Notes: generated by a model from the letters alone, not told the origin. Shown: positions 55,091 to 63,592, numbered from the stretch's first letter. The stretch: 64,000 bases of DNA from JABFXX01 sp036489755 (GCA_036489755.1 DASXFD010000076.1:62001-126000); one strand, 5' to 3'. Translations and numbers: made by a program.

Positions 55091-56605
55091 CTACTGCACG
55101 ACCAACGCAAAGTAGTAGGTCGTTGGGCCGACCCCGCTCACGGGTGACGTCTCGACCACATAGGCCTCACCACCACTGAGGGCTGGGTCTCTGGCCTTGA
55201 CCTGCGCCGACACGCTCACCATGTCGCCGGGCATGAACGTGCCAGTGATCGTGCCGAGCTGGAGATACGGCGTGGCCTCGCTGAGCCACTGGTTGTAGTC
55301 GACGACCTCGACGTTATATGGACCCGACGCCGGGTCGTCGGAGTACACGGTCATCGTGATGGTCCCGGTCGCGCCGAGCGCAATCTGTGTTCCCTTTGCC
55401 GCCCAACTCGAGTTGCCGGCAGCGTCCGGAATACCGAACGACACCGAAGCGGAGTCTGGGTCCGTCGGGATCGTTTGGTAGTACGGAGTCGTGGGATCGC
55501 CGACGCATGGGTCGTGGCCGGCCGCGGCGGCCTGATTCGACCACGTCCGTTGCGCCGCGTAGCCGCCGGGTACCGCGTCGAGCCAGTTCGCGGTGTTGGC
55601 GAATTCGCAAAGCTCGGCGAGCTCACCATCTATCGTCGCGTACGTCCACGCCGCATGTGCGTCGTCGGTTTGCTCCCATCCCTTGAAGAACGGATCGGTC
55701 GTAGTGTCTACCGCGAGATGGCTCAGCTCGATCGCAATGTCCTCGAACAACGTGATGCCGAACTGTTGAGCTTCAGCCGGGCATTCGCAGGTGATCGAGT
55801 AAGGGACCTGGATGCCGCCGACCGTGGTCACGTAGTGATAGCCGTCGTACGAACTGCAACACGCGTTTGTCGATGCGCCGTCGTCAAACTTCACCGCGCT
55901 TGGTATCGCAAACGAATAGATCGTGTTGGACGCGGGCGGCCTCGGGATTTTCCCGAGAAGCGTCGTTTCGCTAACTGAGGCAGGCATCTGGCCGAGGCTG
56001 ACCAGCTTACCCGCGGTGAGCAGGCCGACTCCGTACTCGGACGTTTGATCGGCCCACGCCGCGGCAGATCCGTAAGCCGAGTAGAACGCGGCGAAGTCGG
56101 AAACGTTGACATCATCGTCGTAGATCATCGGGACCACGACAGGACTCGCAATGATCGCGGTCGCCTGGGTCGGCGTGGATTGAGGCATCAACGCGCCGAG
56201 CTCCGAGGCACCTCCGGATCCAGAACCGCTGCCCGATCCCGAGCCGCTGCCCGATCCAGAACCGCTGCCCGATCCAGAACCGCTGCCCGATCCAGAACCG
56301 CTGCCCGATCCCGAGCCGCTGCCCGATCCCGAGCCGCTGCCCGATCCCGAGCCGCTGCCCGATCCCGAGCCGCTGCCCGATCCAGAACCCGAGCCCGAGT
56401 CCGAGCCGCTCCCCATTCCCGATCCCGAGTCGGATCCGGATCCGCTACCGGATCCCGAGCCGCTTCCCAACGAAGAGTCGCCCGGTATCGCGCCATCGAC
56501 CTTGGTCGAGTCGGTCCCGACTAGCGCGTCGGCGGGCGCACTGCCGTGCGGAGTGCTGCACGCAAATAGACCCGCGACACACACGACGCCCATCCACCGA
56601 CCCAT
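55091..56605 (-). CDS. Ser-Gly-repeat lipoprotein
   Basis: A 504-residue predicted lipoprotein (VVCVAGLFACST). Residues about 48-132 are almost entirely Ser-Gly dipeptides with a few Asp or Met (GSGSGSDSGSGMGSGSDSGS), a flexible spacer probably lifting the rest off the membrane. The remaining ~370 residues contain a domain with Cys pairs (NACCSSYDG, ITCECPAEA, LAELCEFAN), rich in Tyr, Thr, Asp and Trp. The GC content of this body is visibly lower than in neighbouring genes. Family not recognised. Predicted promoter: TTGATC-17-TACGGT. Confidence 0.72.
   Translation of the reverse strand: MGRWMGVVCVAGLFACSTPHGSAPADALVGTDSTKVDGAIPGDSSLGSGSGSGSGSGSDSGSGMGSGSDSGSGSGSGSGSGSGSGSGSGSGSGSGSGSGSGSGSGSGSGSGSGSGSGSGSGSGSGSGSGSGGASELGALMPQSTPTQATAIIASPVVVPMIYDDDVNVSDFAAFYSAYGSAAAWADQTSEYGVGLLTAGKLVSLGQMPASVSETTLLGKIPRPPASNTIYSFAIPSAVKFDDGASTNACCSSYDGYHYVTTVGGIQVPYSITCECPAEAQQFGITLFEDIAIELSHLAVDTTTDPFFKGWEQTDDAHAAWTYATIDGELAELCEFANTANWLDAVPGGYAAQRTWSNQAAAAGHDPCVGDPTTPYYQTIPTDPDSASVSFGIPDAAGNSSWAAKGTQIALGATGTITMTVYSDDPASGPYNVEVVDYNQWLSEATPYLQLGTITGTFMPGDMVSVSAQVKARDPALSGGEAYVVETSPVSGVGPTTYYFALVVQ
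56215..56470 (-). repeat. Ser-Gly coding tandem repeat
   Basis: CCGCTGCCCGATCCMGA-type 18-base units (6-base GGATCC/CCCGAG core variants) repeat about a dozen times in frame, encoding the Ser-Gly spacer. Length is likely to vary by slippage. Confidence 0.85.
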
Positions 56606-56611
56606 ATGCGC

Positions 56612-56640
56612 ACCGTAAATGAGAGCGGACGCGCGATCAA
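56612..56640 (-). promoter_or_regulatory. Promoter of the Ser-Gly lipoprotein gene
   Basis: On the minus strand TTGATC, a 17-base spacer, then TACGGT; the -10 ends 6 bases before the ATG at 56605. This is the best sigma-70-like promoter in the window and supports the leaderless start. Confidence 0.6.
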
Positions 56641-56659
56641 GGCTCTTCTGCGCGCCGGA

Positions 56660-58180
56660 CTACGCGCTCGCGCCGTCGACGCCGACCGTGAAGCCGACGC
56701 GCGCGCCGCCGCCGGGCCGATCCTCGATCCACGCACCGCCGCCGTGCGCGACCGCGATGCGCGAGACGAGAGCGAGCCCGAGGCCGAGGCCGCCGCCCGA
56801 CGACGGGCTGAACGCGCGGAACGCTTCGGCGCGGCGCTCTTCGGGCACACCGGGCCCCGCGTCGTCGACCTCGATCGCGATCTGCGGGCCGCGCCGGCAT
56901 GCGCGCACCGCGATCGCGCCGCCGCCGTGAACGCGCGCGTTGTCGACGAGGTTCGCGAGCGCGCGCCGAAACAGCGTCGGGTCGACCGAGGCGTGCACGT
57001 CGCCGTCGGCGCTGATCGCATCGGGCGAGACGCCGGAGCCGGTCGCGACGTCTGCGACGAGCTCGCCGAGATCGACGTCGCGGCGATCGAGCGTGCCGAA
57101 CTCGAGGCGCGATTGTGCGAGCAAGCGGCCGACGAGATCGTCGACGACGAGCACCTCACGTTCGAGCTCGGCGAGCTTCGAGAGATCCTTCGTGTCGCGC
57201 GCGGTCTCGACGAGCACGCGCATGTGGCCGAGCGGCGTGCGCAGCTCGTGCGACACGGCGGCGAGCAGTTGGCGCTGATCCGAAAGCTGCGTCTGGATCT
57301 TGTCGGCCATCTCGTTGATCGCCGACGCGAGCACGCGCATCTCGCCGCTGTGCAAGCGCGGATCGATGCGGGTGTCGTACTTGCCGTCGCCGATGTCGGT
57401 CGCGGCCTTGATCACGTAGACGAGCGGGCGCGTCAGCCGAAACGCCGCCGAGCCGGCAAGCATCGCGAGGCCGGCGAACGCGAGCGGGAAGTACCACCAA
57501 TGATGGACCGGCCACAGGTACACGCCGACGGCGATGCCGCCCGCGAACGCGATCGCGAGCCAGCTGAACATGCGGCGCCGCATGCGCGACATCAGCCACC
57601 ACGGCACCCACCGCTGGCGGTCCGACGCGCGCACCCAGATCTCGCGCTCGGCCTGCATCTGCCGCCAGCGCTCGCGGTGCCGGCGCTGACCGACGCGCAG
57701 CTGCTTCGCGATCTCGTGCTGCTTGCGCTGGAACTCGTGGCGGCCCCAGTTCGCGTCGTGATGGCGGCGCCGGTGCGCGTCGTGCTTCTTCTCGCCGGGC
57801 GCGAGCGTGAAGATCTCGCAGTTGCCCATGCCGACGGTGCCGACGATGCGCAGCCTCGGCAGGTTCGGATCGATATTGCCGCGGCCCTCGCGATGATCCT
57901 GCACGTTGCCGACGACCGAGCTCACGCTCACTTCGACCGCGAGCTGCTCGGGCACGATCAGCTCGAGGTTGCCCATCTTCACCTGGACGTTGATCGTCGT
58001 GGTCCCGGGTGCGAGCACCGCCTCGCGAAAGTCGAGCTCGGCGTTGCCCCAGAACACGCGGACGTCGAGGTTGCGCGCGACCGTCCACGGTCCGTTGCGC
58101 TCGACGCTACCGAGCTTGACGAGGATCGTATCGTGCTCGAGCGGCGGATCTTCACCGGTGCGATACGGATGATCGGTCAT
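56660..58180 (-). CDS. Histidine kinase with N-terminal LiaF-like domain
   Basis: A 506-residue sensor kinase. Residues about 18-126 resemble the LiaF C-terminal (cell-wall-active antibiotic response) beta-helix domain: GNAELDFREAVLAPGTTTIN, VQVKMGNLELIVPEQLAVEV, RIVGTVGMGNCEIF. A strongly basic, His/Arg/Gln-rich linker (130-200) precedes two membrane segments (about 205-223 and 230-248), HAMP, HisKA with H311 (AVSHELRTP) and an HATPase domain (LVDNARVHGGGAIAV, VDDAGPGVPEE, GGLGLGLALVSRI). The sensing domain would be cytoplasmic, unlike LiaF. Four-base overlap with the response regulator stop. Confidence 0.88.
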   Translation of the reverse strand: MTDHPYRTGEDPPLEHDTILVKLGSVERNGPWTVARNLDVRVFWGNAELDFREAVLAPGTTTINVQVKMGNLELIVPEQLAVEVSVSSVVGNVQDHREGRGNIDPNLPRLRIVGTVGMGNCEIFTLAPGEKKHDAHRRRHHDANWGRHEFQRKQHEIAKQLRVGQRRHRERWRQMQAEREIWVRASDRQRWVPWWLMSRMRRRMFSWLAIAFAGGIAVGVYLWPVHHWWYFPLAFAGLAMLAGSAAFRLTRPLVYVIKAATDIGDGKYDTRIDPRLHSGEMRVLASAINEMADKIQTQLSDQRQLLAAVSHELRTPLGHMRVLVETARDTKDLSKLAELEREVLVVDDLVGRLLAQSRLEFGTLDRRDVDLGELVADVATGSGVSPDAISADGDVHASVDPTLFRRALANLVDNARVHGGGAIAVRACRRGPQIAIEVDDAGPGVPEERRAEAFRAFSPSSGGGLGLGLALVSRIAVAHGGGAWIEDRPGGGARVGFTVGVDGASA

Positions 58181-58866
58181 GGGTCCTCCGCGGAACGGGC
58201 GAGCACGTAACCGACGCCGCGGACCGTGCGGATCCGCTGCGCGGCGTCGTCGCCGAGCTTCTTGCGCAAGCGCGAGATGTGAACGTCGACGGCGCGTTCG
58301 CCGACGGAAACGTCGCCGCGGCCGGCGAGATCCATCAGCGCGCTGCGCGGGACCACGCGACCGGCCCGACGCACCAGCACGAGCAAGAGATCGATCTCCA
58401 GGCCCGTCAGCTCGACCGGCTGGCCGTCGACCCACGCCTCGCGGCCGGACGCGTCGACGGTGATGCCCGATGCGGTGAGCTTCTCGGCGACCGCCGCGGG
58501 ATCCGCGCGCCGCAGCACCGCACGCAACCGGGCGAGCAACTCGCGCGGCGAGAACGGCTTGGCGACGTAGTCATCGGCGCCGAGCTCGAGCCCGACCACG
58601 CGGTCGGCTTCGTCGCCGCGCGCGGTGAGCATGATGACCGGCACGCGGTGGCCGGCGTCGCGGATCTTGCGCAGCACGGACAAGCCGTCGAGCCCCGGCA
58701 TCATCACGTCGAGCAGCACCGCGTCGAAGGCACCGGCGGCGAGCTGTGCCAGGCCGGCCTGGCCGCCCGGCGCGTGCGCGAGCGCGACGCCCTGCGGGCC
58801 GAAGTAGCCGTCGAGCAGCTCGGCGAGCCGCGCGTCGTCGTCGATGAGAAGCAACCGCACGCTCAT
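58177..58866 (-). CDS. OmpR-family response regulator (CpxR-like)
   Basis: A 229-residue regulator. REC domain with IDDDARL, phospho-Asp in VLLDVMMPGLDG and Lys in VAKPFSPRE; C-terminal winged helix with GREAWVDGQPVELTGLEIDL, VDVHISRLRKKLGDD and IRTVRGVGYVL. It is translated from the same message as the upstream ferredoxin (4-base overlap) and the histidine kinase downstream (4-base overlap). The likely target is the operon's own promoter with TCCGG repeats. Confidence 0.94.
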   Translation of the reverse strand: MSVRLLLIDDDARLAELLDGYFGPQGVALAHAPGGQAGLAQLAAGAFDAVLLDVMMPGLDGLSVLRKIRDAGHRVPVIMLTARGDEADRVVGLELGADDYVAKPFSPRELLARLRAVLRRADPAAVAEKLTASGITVDASGREAWVDGQPVELTGLEIDLLLVLVRRAGRVVPRSALMDLAGRGDVSVGERAVDVHISRLRKKLGDDAAQRIRTVRGVGYVLARSAEDP

Positions 58867-59147
58867 GACATTGTAGTCCGGACCAAGCGAATCGCGTCCT
58901 CGGGGCAGGATTTCACGCAGGCGCCGCACGCGTGGCAGAGCTTCGGGTCGACGACGAACGCCTGCTTGTTGCCGTGGACGAACGCCTTGAATCGGCCGAG
59001 CGCGCCGAGCCCCGCTTTGTCGGCGGGACCGAGCGGGCGGATCTCGAACACGTGATACGGGCAGACGCGCACGCAGTCGCCTTTCGCCTCGCAGCGCCCG
59101 CGATCGATCACGGGGTGAAGGACGTCGGGATCCTTGCAATCGGCCAT
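58863..59147 (-). CDS. Two-cluster ferredoxin in an envelope-stress operon
   Basis: A 94-residue ferredoxin with two Cys-rich motifs: CEAKGDCVRVCPYHVF and CHACGACVKSCPED. The first CxxxxxC spacing is longer than the standard 2[4Fe-4S] motif (it reads C-x5-C-x3-C), so one cluster could be unusual; the second fits [4Fe-4S]. A 30-residue insert with Gly/Lys separates them. Its presence between a Spy-like gene and a response regulator is odd and could give the system a redox input, which is inference. Confidence 0.85.
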   Translation of the reverse strand: MADCKDPDVLHPVIDRGRCEAKGDCVRVCPYHVFEIRPLGPADKAGLGALGRFKAFVHGNKQAFVVDPKLCHACGACVKSCPEDAIRLVRTTMS

Positions 59148-59148
59148 G

Positions 59149-59631
59149 TCACATCCGATACGGGCTGCCGCTGCGACGCCAGGCCCACGGGCCACGATCG
59201 ACGAGGTCGGCGAGCTGCTCGCGCTGGTTGTTGTCGAGAACGCCATGAACGTTGCGGAGCGCGTCGAGGATCGCGTTGCGCGCCTCGCTGGTCGCGCTGT
59301 CGACGCGGCCGAGCACGGCACCGAGCGCGGCGTCGTCGAGCGCGGGTCCGCGCAGCGCCGCGGCGAGATCACCGCGCGCGTCCTTCACGCCGTGCCGGAT
59401 ATCGCGCAGCCGCGACTTCAACGCATCGACCTCGTGGATGATGGCGCGCTCTTGCGCGGGCGACGCGTCGAGCCGCGAGAACAACATATAGAGGCCGCGC
59501 CGACCGGGCGAGCCGTAGTGATTCCAGTGATGGTGGTGCCAAGGCTCATGGCCGTACGAGTGGCGACAACGCCGGGCGTGCCGCATCGCCGCGAAGCCAA
59601 GAATGCCGAGTCCGAGTGCGAGGCAGATCAT
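59149..59631 (-). CDS. Spy/CpxP-like His-rich periplasmic protein
   Basis: A 160-residue protein with an N-terminal membrane segment or uncleaved signal (ALGLGILGFAAM), a His/Trp/Tyr-rich stretch (SYGHEPWHHHHWNHYGS) that may bind metal, and a helical domain of the ZraP/Spy/CpxP type (LYMLFSRLDASPAQERAIIH with the LDASPAQ signature; then NAILDALRNVHGVLDNNQRE). It probably acts as a periplasmic chaperone or metal-linked sensor that controls the kinase encoded in the same operon, as CpxP does. AAAGGACC upstream could serve as ribosome binding site. Confidence 0.85.
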   Translation of the reverse strand: MICLALGLGILGFAAMRHARRCRHSYGHEPWHHHHWNHYGSPGRRGLYMLFSRLDASPAQERAIIHEVDALKSRLRDIRHGVKDARGDLAAALRGPALDDAALGAVLGRVDSATSEARNAILDALRNVHGVLDNNQREQLADLVDRGPWAWRRSGSPYRM

Positions 59632-59712
59632 GATGGGGTCCTTTCACTGGCTCAGGATGGCGGCCGTGTGTTTCGCCCTCGCGCGACGCTGCGTGAAGAA
59701 ACCTTGCAGCGC

Positions 59713-59757
59713 GTCCGGCCGTCCGGTTTGTCCGGTCCGGACTCCGGCCGTTTCGGA
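59713..59757 (+). promoter_or_regulatory. GTCCGG direct-repeat array upstream of the Spy-like operon
   Basis: GTCCGG occurs at 59713, 59721, 59730 and 59735, with a further TCCGG at 59743 and CGGAC at 59753, in the 186-base divergent region between the Spy-like gene and comM. The spacing (8, 9, 5 bases) suggests repeated sites for a regulator, possibly the operon's own response regulator. Confidence 0.5.
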
Positions 59758-59817
59758 CACGCGCGCACGTGATTTCGGCTAGTTCACGTTGGCCCGCGCC
59801 ATGCTTTTGCGCCGGGC

Positions 59818-61329
59818 GTGGTCGCTCTCGTTCGGTCATGCACGCTGGTCGGGATCGACGCGGTCGGCGTCGACGTCGAGTGCGTCGTGCAGCCCGGCCA
59901 GCTGCCGTCGTACAGCGTCGTCGGGCTCGCCGCGCCGCCGGTGAAAGAAGGCGGCGTGCGAATTCGCAGCGCGTTGCGCGCGTGCGGCCACGACCTGCCG
60001 CTCAAGCGCGTGACGATCAACTTGGCGCCAGCCGATCTGCGCAAGGCGGGCTGCGCGCTCGATCTGCCGATCGCGCTGTCGACGCTCGTCGGCGACGGGC
60101 TCTACGACGGCGCGATCCTCAATGGGCTCGTCGTGCTCGGCGAGCTCGGGCTCGACGGCACGCTGCGCTCGGTGCCCGGCGTGCTCGCCGCCGCGATGCT
60201 CGCGCGCGAACGCGGCGCGCGCGGCGTGCTCGTCCCGGATGCATGTGCCGGCGAAGCGCTCGTCGTCGATGGCATCGAGGTCTACGGCGCGCGCCACCTC
60301 GCGCAGGTGATCGCCGCGCTCGCCGGCGACGAGCCGCTGCCGGCACCGACCGGCGCCGAACGATCGCGCCGGTCGCGTACGGCCGTCATCGACATGGCCG
60401 AGGTCCGCGGCCAGGGCCATGCGCGACTCGCGATCGAGATCGCGGTGGCGGGCGGGCACAACATCTTGCTAGCGGGCCCGCCCGGCACTGGCAAGACGAT
60501 GCTCGCGCGCCGGATCGCGACCGTGCTGCCCGAGATGACGCGCGGCGAGGCGCTCGAGACCACGAAGGTCTACTCCGCGCTCGGCATGGCCGACGGGCTC
60601 GTCGTCGAGCGACCGTTCCGCGCGCCGCATCACACGATCAGCGGCGCCGCGCTGCTCGGCGGTGGCTCGCAGCCGCGCGCCGGCGAGATCTCGCTCGCGC
60701 ACAACGGCGTGCTGTTCCTCGACGAGCTACCCGAGTTTTCGCGCGCCGCGATCGAGGGCTTGCGGCAACCGCTCGAGGAGCGCGCGGTCACGATCAATCG
60801 CATTCACGGCACGCTGCGCCTGCCCGCATCGTTCCTGTTGGTCGCCGCGGCGAATCCGTGTCCGTGCGGCTGGCTCGATTCGGGCGCTCGCGAGTGCACG
60901 TGCGGCTCGGGCCTCGTCGATCGCTACCGCTCGCGACTGTCCGGCCCGCTGCTCGATCGGATCGATCTGCAAGTCCACGTCGAGCCGGTCACGCTCGCCG
61001 AGCTGCGCTCGCCCGAACCCGGCGAGGCGTCGGCCGACATGCGGGATCGCGTCACGCTCGCGCGGCAGCGCCAGCGCGCTCGGCTCGCGCCGTGGGGACT
61101 TCGCTGCAACGCCGAGATGACGTCGTCGGTGCTGCGCGCCTGTTGCAAGCTCGACGCGGCGAGCGAAGCCGAGCTCGCGAGGCTCGTCGGGGAAAACCGC
61201 GTGACCGCCCGCGGCGTCGATCGCCTGATCAAGACGGCGCGCACGATCGCCGACCTGCTCGGCCAAAACGACATCGATCCCGGCGCGCTGATCGAAGCGG
61301 CGTCGTTTCGTACCGACCTCGCCGCCTGA
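59818..61329 (+). CDS. comM: YifB/ComM-family AAA+ ATPase
   Basis: A 503-residue magnesium-chelatase-like AAA+ protein. In Vibrio ComM is a helicase that extends incoming DNA during natural transformation. Domain order: N-terminal subunit ChlI-like domain (LPSYSVVGLAAPPVKEGGVR), Walker A AGPPGTGKT, Walker B LFLDELPEFSRAAIEGLRQP, sensor-type region VAAANPCPCGW and Cys-rich loop ECTCGSG, and a C-terminal Mg-chelatase domain ending DRLIKTARTIADLLGQ. GTG start. Length and motif order are normal for the family. Confidence 0.96.
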   Translation: MVALVRSCTLVGIDAVGVDVECVVQPGQLPSYSVVGLAAPPVKEGGVRIRSALRACGHDLPLKRVTINLAPADLRKAGCALDLPIALSTLVGDGLYDGAILNGLVVLGELGLDGTLRSVPGVLAAAMLARERGARGVLVPDACAGEALVVDGIEVYGARHLAQVIAALAGDEPLPAPTGAERSRRSRTAVIDMAEVRGQGHARLAIEIAVAGGHNILLAGPPGTGKTMLARRIATVLPEMTRGEALETTKVYSALGMADGLVVERPFRAPHHTISGAALLGGGSQPRAGEISLAHNGVLFLDELPEFSRAAIEGLRQPLEERAVTINRIHGTLRLPASFLLVAAANPCPCGWLDSGARECTCGSGLVDRYRSRLSGPLLDRIDLQVHVEPVTLAELRSPEPGEASADMRDRVTLARQRQRARLAPWGLRCNAEMTSSVLRACCKLDAASEAELARLVGENRVTARGVDRLIKTARTIADLLGQNDIDPGALIEAASFRTDLAA

Positions 61330-61356
61330 CTCGAAGAAGAACTGCGAAGAACCCCA

Positions 61357-61692
61357 ATGAGCCCACTCGCCATCAAGATCTATCGTCACCTTCGTCATCA
61401 CGTCGCCAAGCACGCGTCGATCACGTATCGCGCGCTCGCCGCCGCCGTCTCCGAAATGCACCCGCGCGATCCGCGGTTTCACGCGGCGCTCGGCGAAGTC
61501 GCGAACGCGTGCCGGCACGCGCAGCTGCCATGCTTACCCGCGATCGTCTGGCGCGCGGACACGCATCGGCCGTCGGACGGTTACTACAAGGTCGCGCATC
61601 CGCGCGCGCACACCGACGACGCGAAGCGCTCGGCATGGGAGCGCGAGCACGCGCGCGTGATCGCCGCGAGCTTCCCGGCGAGGCTTGGATGA
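61357..61692 (+). CDS. Small uncharacterised protein
   Basis: A 111-residue soluble basic protein starting MSPLAIKIYRHLRHHVAKHA. It has a helical N-terminus (ITYRALAAAVSEMHPRDPRF) like a winged-helix or alkyltransferase-like domain, then LPCLPAIVWRADTHRPSDGY and a charged end. The pairing of 'I-T-Y-R-x-L-A' with 'L-P-x-L-x-A-x-V' reminds me of an unnamed bacterial hypothetical family. GAAGAA upstream is a candidate ribosome binding site. 27 bases after comM on the same strand. Confidence 0.6.
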   Translation: MSPLAIKIYRHLRHHVAKHASITYRALAAAVSEMHPRDPRFHAALGEVANACRHAQLPCLPAIVWRADTHRPSDGYYKVAHPRAHTDDAKRSAWEREHARVIAASFPARLG

Positions 61693-61702
61693 ACGCGGCC
61701 GG

Positions 61703-62365
61703 CTATCCGGCGGCGGGCGTGCCGCAGCCGCTGCAGAATTTCTGGCCTGCAGCCAGCTGCGTGCCGCATCCGGTGCAGAACGCGCGTGCGGCAGCGACCG
61801 GCTTGCCGCATCCCGCGCAGAACTTCGCGCCGGGTGCGAGCTGCGCACTACAGCTCGCGCATGCCGAGCCGAGCCCGATGCCGTGCTGCGCCTTGGGATC
61901 GAAGCCTTCGATCTGGTTGACGTTGCTCAGCGCGGTCTGCGCTTGCTGCGCGGCCACGTGTGCCTGCGCCGCGGCGGCTTCGCGCTCGAGATCGGGCGCG
62001 CAGTCCATGCACATCCCGCGCTGCGAGTTCCAGCAGACTTCCGGGCACACCCAGTGGCCGCAGCGCGAGCACTGGTGGAACTTCGGCTTGATCTCTTCGA
62101 TCGCCTCGCGGAACGCCGAGTCCCACGCCGAGCCGCGCAAGCCGTCCTTCATGTACTCGCTGGCTTGGGCCGCCGCGAACAGACCGCCGCCGCCGCCGCC
62201 GAACAGGCTACCGAGGCCGCGCGCGATCTTCGAGCCCACGCCGAGGGCACTGCCGTGAAACGTCGAGCGATACCCGTTGCCGCACTTGTCGCAATGGAAC
62301 TCGAACTGAAAGCCGGTGTCGTTGCTGTGATCGGTGTAGTTACGGGTGAAGGCAATCGCGCCCAT
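61703..62365 (-). CDS. Multi-zinc-ribbon protein
   Basis: A 220-residue protein with at least five zinc-binding modules. CxxC pairs lie at the N-terminus (HCDKC), middle (CSRC and CPEVC, CMDC) and C-terminus (CASC, CAGC, CTGC, CSGC; the last three form a double zinc ribbon). A Gly-rich linker (GLGSLFGGGGGGLFAAAQ) follows the first ribbon. Double zinc ribbons occur on scaffolding or assembly proteins. Role unknown. The start is the ATG at 62365; a TAGCAT box lies 8 bases upstream. Confidence 0.78.
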   Translation of the reverse strand: MGAIAFTRNYTDHSNDTGFQFEFHCDKCGNGYRSTFHGSALGVGSKIARGLGSLFGGGGGGLFAAAQASEYMKDGLRGSAWDSAFREAIEEIKPKFHQCSRCGHWVCPEVCWNSQRGMCMDCAPDLEREAAAAQAHVAAQQAQTALSNVNQIEGFDPKAQHGIGLGSACASCSAQLAPGAKFCAGCGKPVAAARAFCTGCGTQLAAGQKFCSGCGTPAAG

Positions 62366-62373
62366 GGCCAGCC

Positions 62374-62379
62374 ATGCTA
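62374..62379 (-). promoter_or_regulatory. TAGCAT -10 box of the zinc-ribbon gene
   Basis: On the minus strand TAGCAT ends 8 bases before the ATG at 62365. The adjacent plus-strand gene starts at 62429, so the divergent promoters lie within 63 bases. Confidence 0.35.
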
Positions 62380-62428
62380 CCGCGAAATTGCTTGCGCGTG
62401 CGACGACGTCCGTGGCATCGCTGGAATC

Positions 62429-63592
62429 ATGCTCCGACGTGGCATCCTCGCGCTCGCCCTGGTTTCGGGCGTAGCGGCGGCGCAACCGAAGTCGGCGGTT
62501 CCCGAGCTCGTCGGCGCGACCGAGGTCGTCAAGCTCACGGGCCCGCTCGGCTTCATCGACGACGCGGTCGCGTTCGACGGCCAGCGTATGGCGTACGTCG
62601 TGACCGATGGCTCGACGAAGGCCGAGCTCCATCTCGTGACGCTCGCCACAGAGCAAGACACCACACTCGACATCTCGGCGATCACGCTGCACGCGATCGC
62701 GCTAGAGCTGCTCGGGAATCGCGCGTTCGTGGTCGGCCAAGCCGAGGACGGCAGCGAGACCGGCACGCTGTTCGAGCTCGCACCGGCGGCAAAGCATCCG
62801 GTCGTCTACAAGCTCGGCCCGGCGACGCACGTCACCCCGATCACGCGGGATGGTCACCGGCGCGTCGCGGTCTATCGCGTCTCGCCCGCCGGCGAAGGCA
62901 TCACGCGGCACGAGGTGGCGCTGCACTCGATCGAGTCGGGCGCGCGGCTCGCGATCGGTCACCTCGATCTCGACGCGCAAAACAGCAACAAGCAGCTCGA
63001 GTTCAAGGTCAACCACTGGGCCGACGGCATGTCGCGCGCGTTCGGCATCAAGGGTGGTCAGTGGGACCCGAAGGAAAACCAGCGCACGCCCGACGTCGAG
63101 GCGACGTACGACGTGACCGCCGGCAAGTTCATCGACCGCACGCCGATCACGGACCTGTTCGAGCAGCACAAGCGCTACCAGACGCTCGCCGATGTCGGCA
63201 CGAAGCTCGATTTCGTACGCATGGCCTGGGACAACCAGAGCATCCAGATCTGGCGCAACGGCAAGCCGAAGACGCTCGACATCGATCAGACGCTCGCGCA
63301 ATACGATCCGAAGTCGCTGCAGGGCGAGCTCGAGCCCGACGGCACCGCGTGGCTCGCATTGAAGGTCGATCCGGTGAACCCGGACGCGGTCGCGCGCAAG
63401 AAGGCCGATCCCGAGTACCTCGACGTGTTTCACGTCAGCGCCGACAACAAGGCCACGCGCGTCGCGCGGGTCCTCGGAACCAAGACGCGCTTCAAGCTCG
63501 GCGCGATGCACGATCGGTTCTGGCTGCTCGAGCGGTCGTCCGGGTTCGATCGCGGCGGCAAGACGCTCACGATCTACAAGCCCGCCAGCTGA
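62429..63592 (+). CDS. Exported beta-propeller-like protein
   Basis: A 387-residue exported protein (signal peptide GILALALVSGVAAAQ). It consists of propeller-like strand groups: AFDGQRMAYVVTDGSTKAEL with LHLVTLATEQDTTLDI, LLGNRAFVVGQAEDGSETGT, FVRMAWDNQSIQIWRNG and FKLGAMHDRFWLLERSSGFD. No catalytic residues recognised. Its last 26 bases overlap the 3' end of a convergent gene. A typical periplasmic or outer-surface binding protein; function unknown. Confidence 0.68.
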   Translation: MLRRGILALALVSGVAAAQPKSAVPELVGATEVVKLTGPLGFIDDAVAFDGQRMAYVVTDGSTKAELHLVTLATEQDTTLDISAITLHAIALELLGNRAFVVGQAEDGSETGTLFELAPAAKHPVVYKLGPATHVTPITRDGHRRVAVYRVSPAGEGITRHEVALHSIESGARLAIGHLDLDAQNSNKQLEFKVNHWADGMSRAFGIKGGQWDPKENQRTPDVEATYDVTAGKFIDRTPITDLFEQHKRYQTLADVGTKLDFVRMAWDNQSIQIWRNGKPKTLDIDQTLAQYDPKSLQGELEPDGTAWLALKVDPVNPDAVARKKADPEYLDVFHVSADNKATRVARVLGTKTRFKLGAMHDRFWLLERSSGFDRGGKTLTIYKPAS

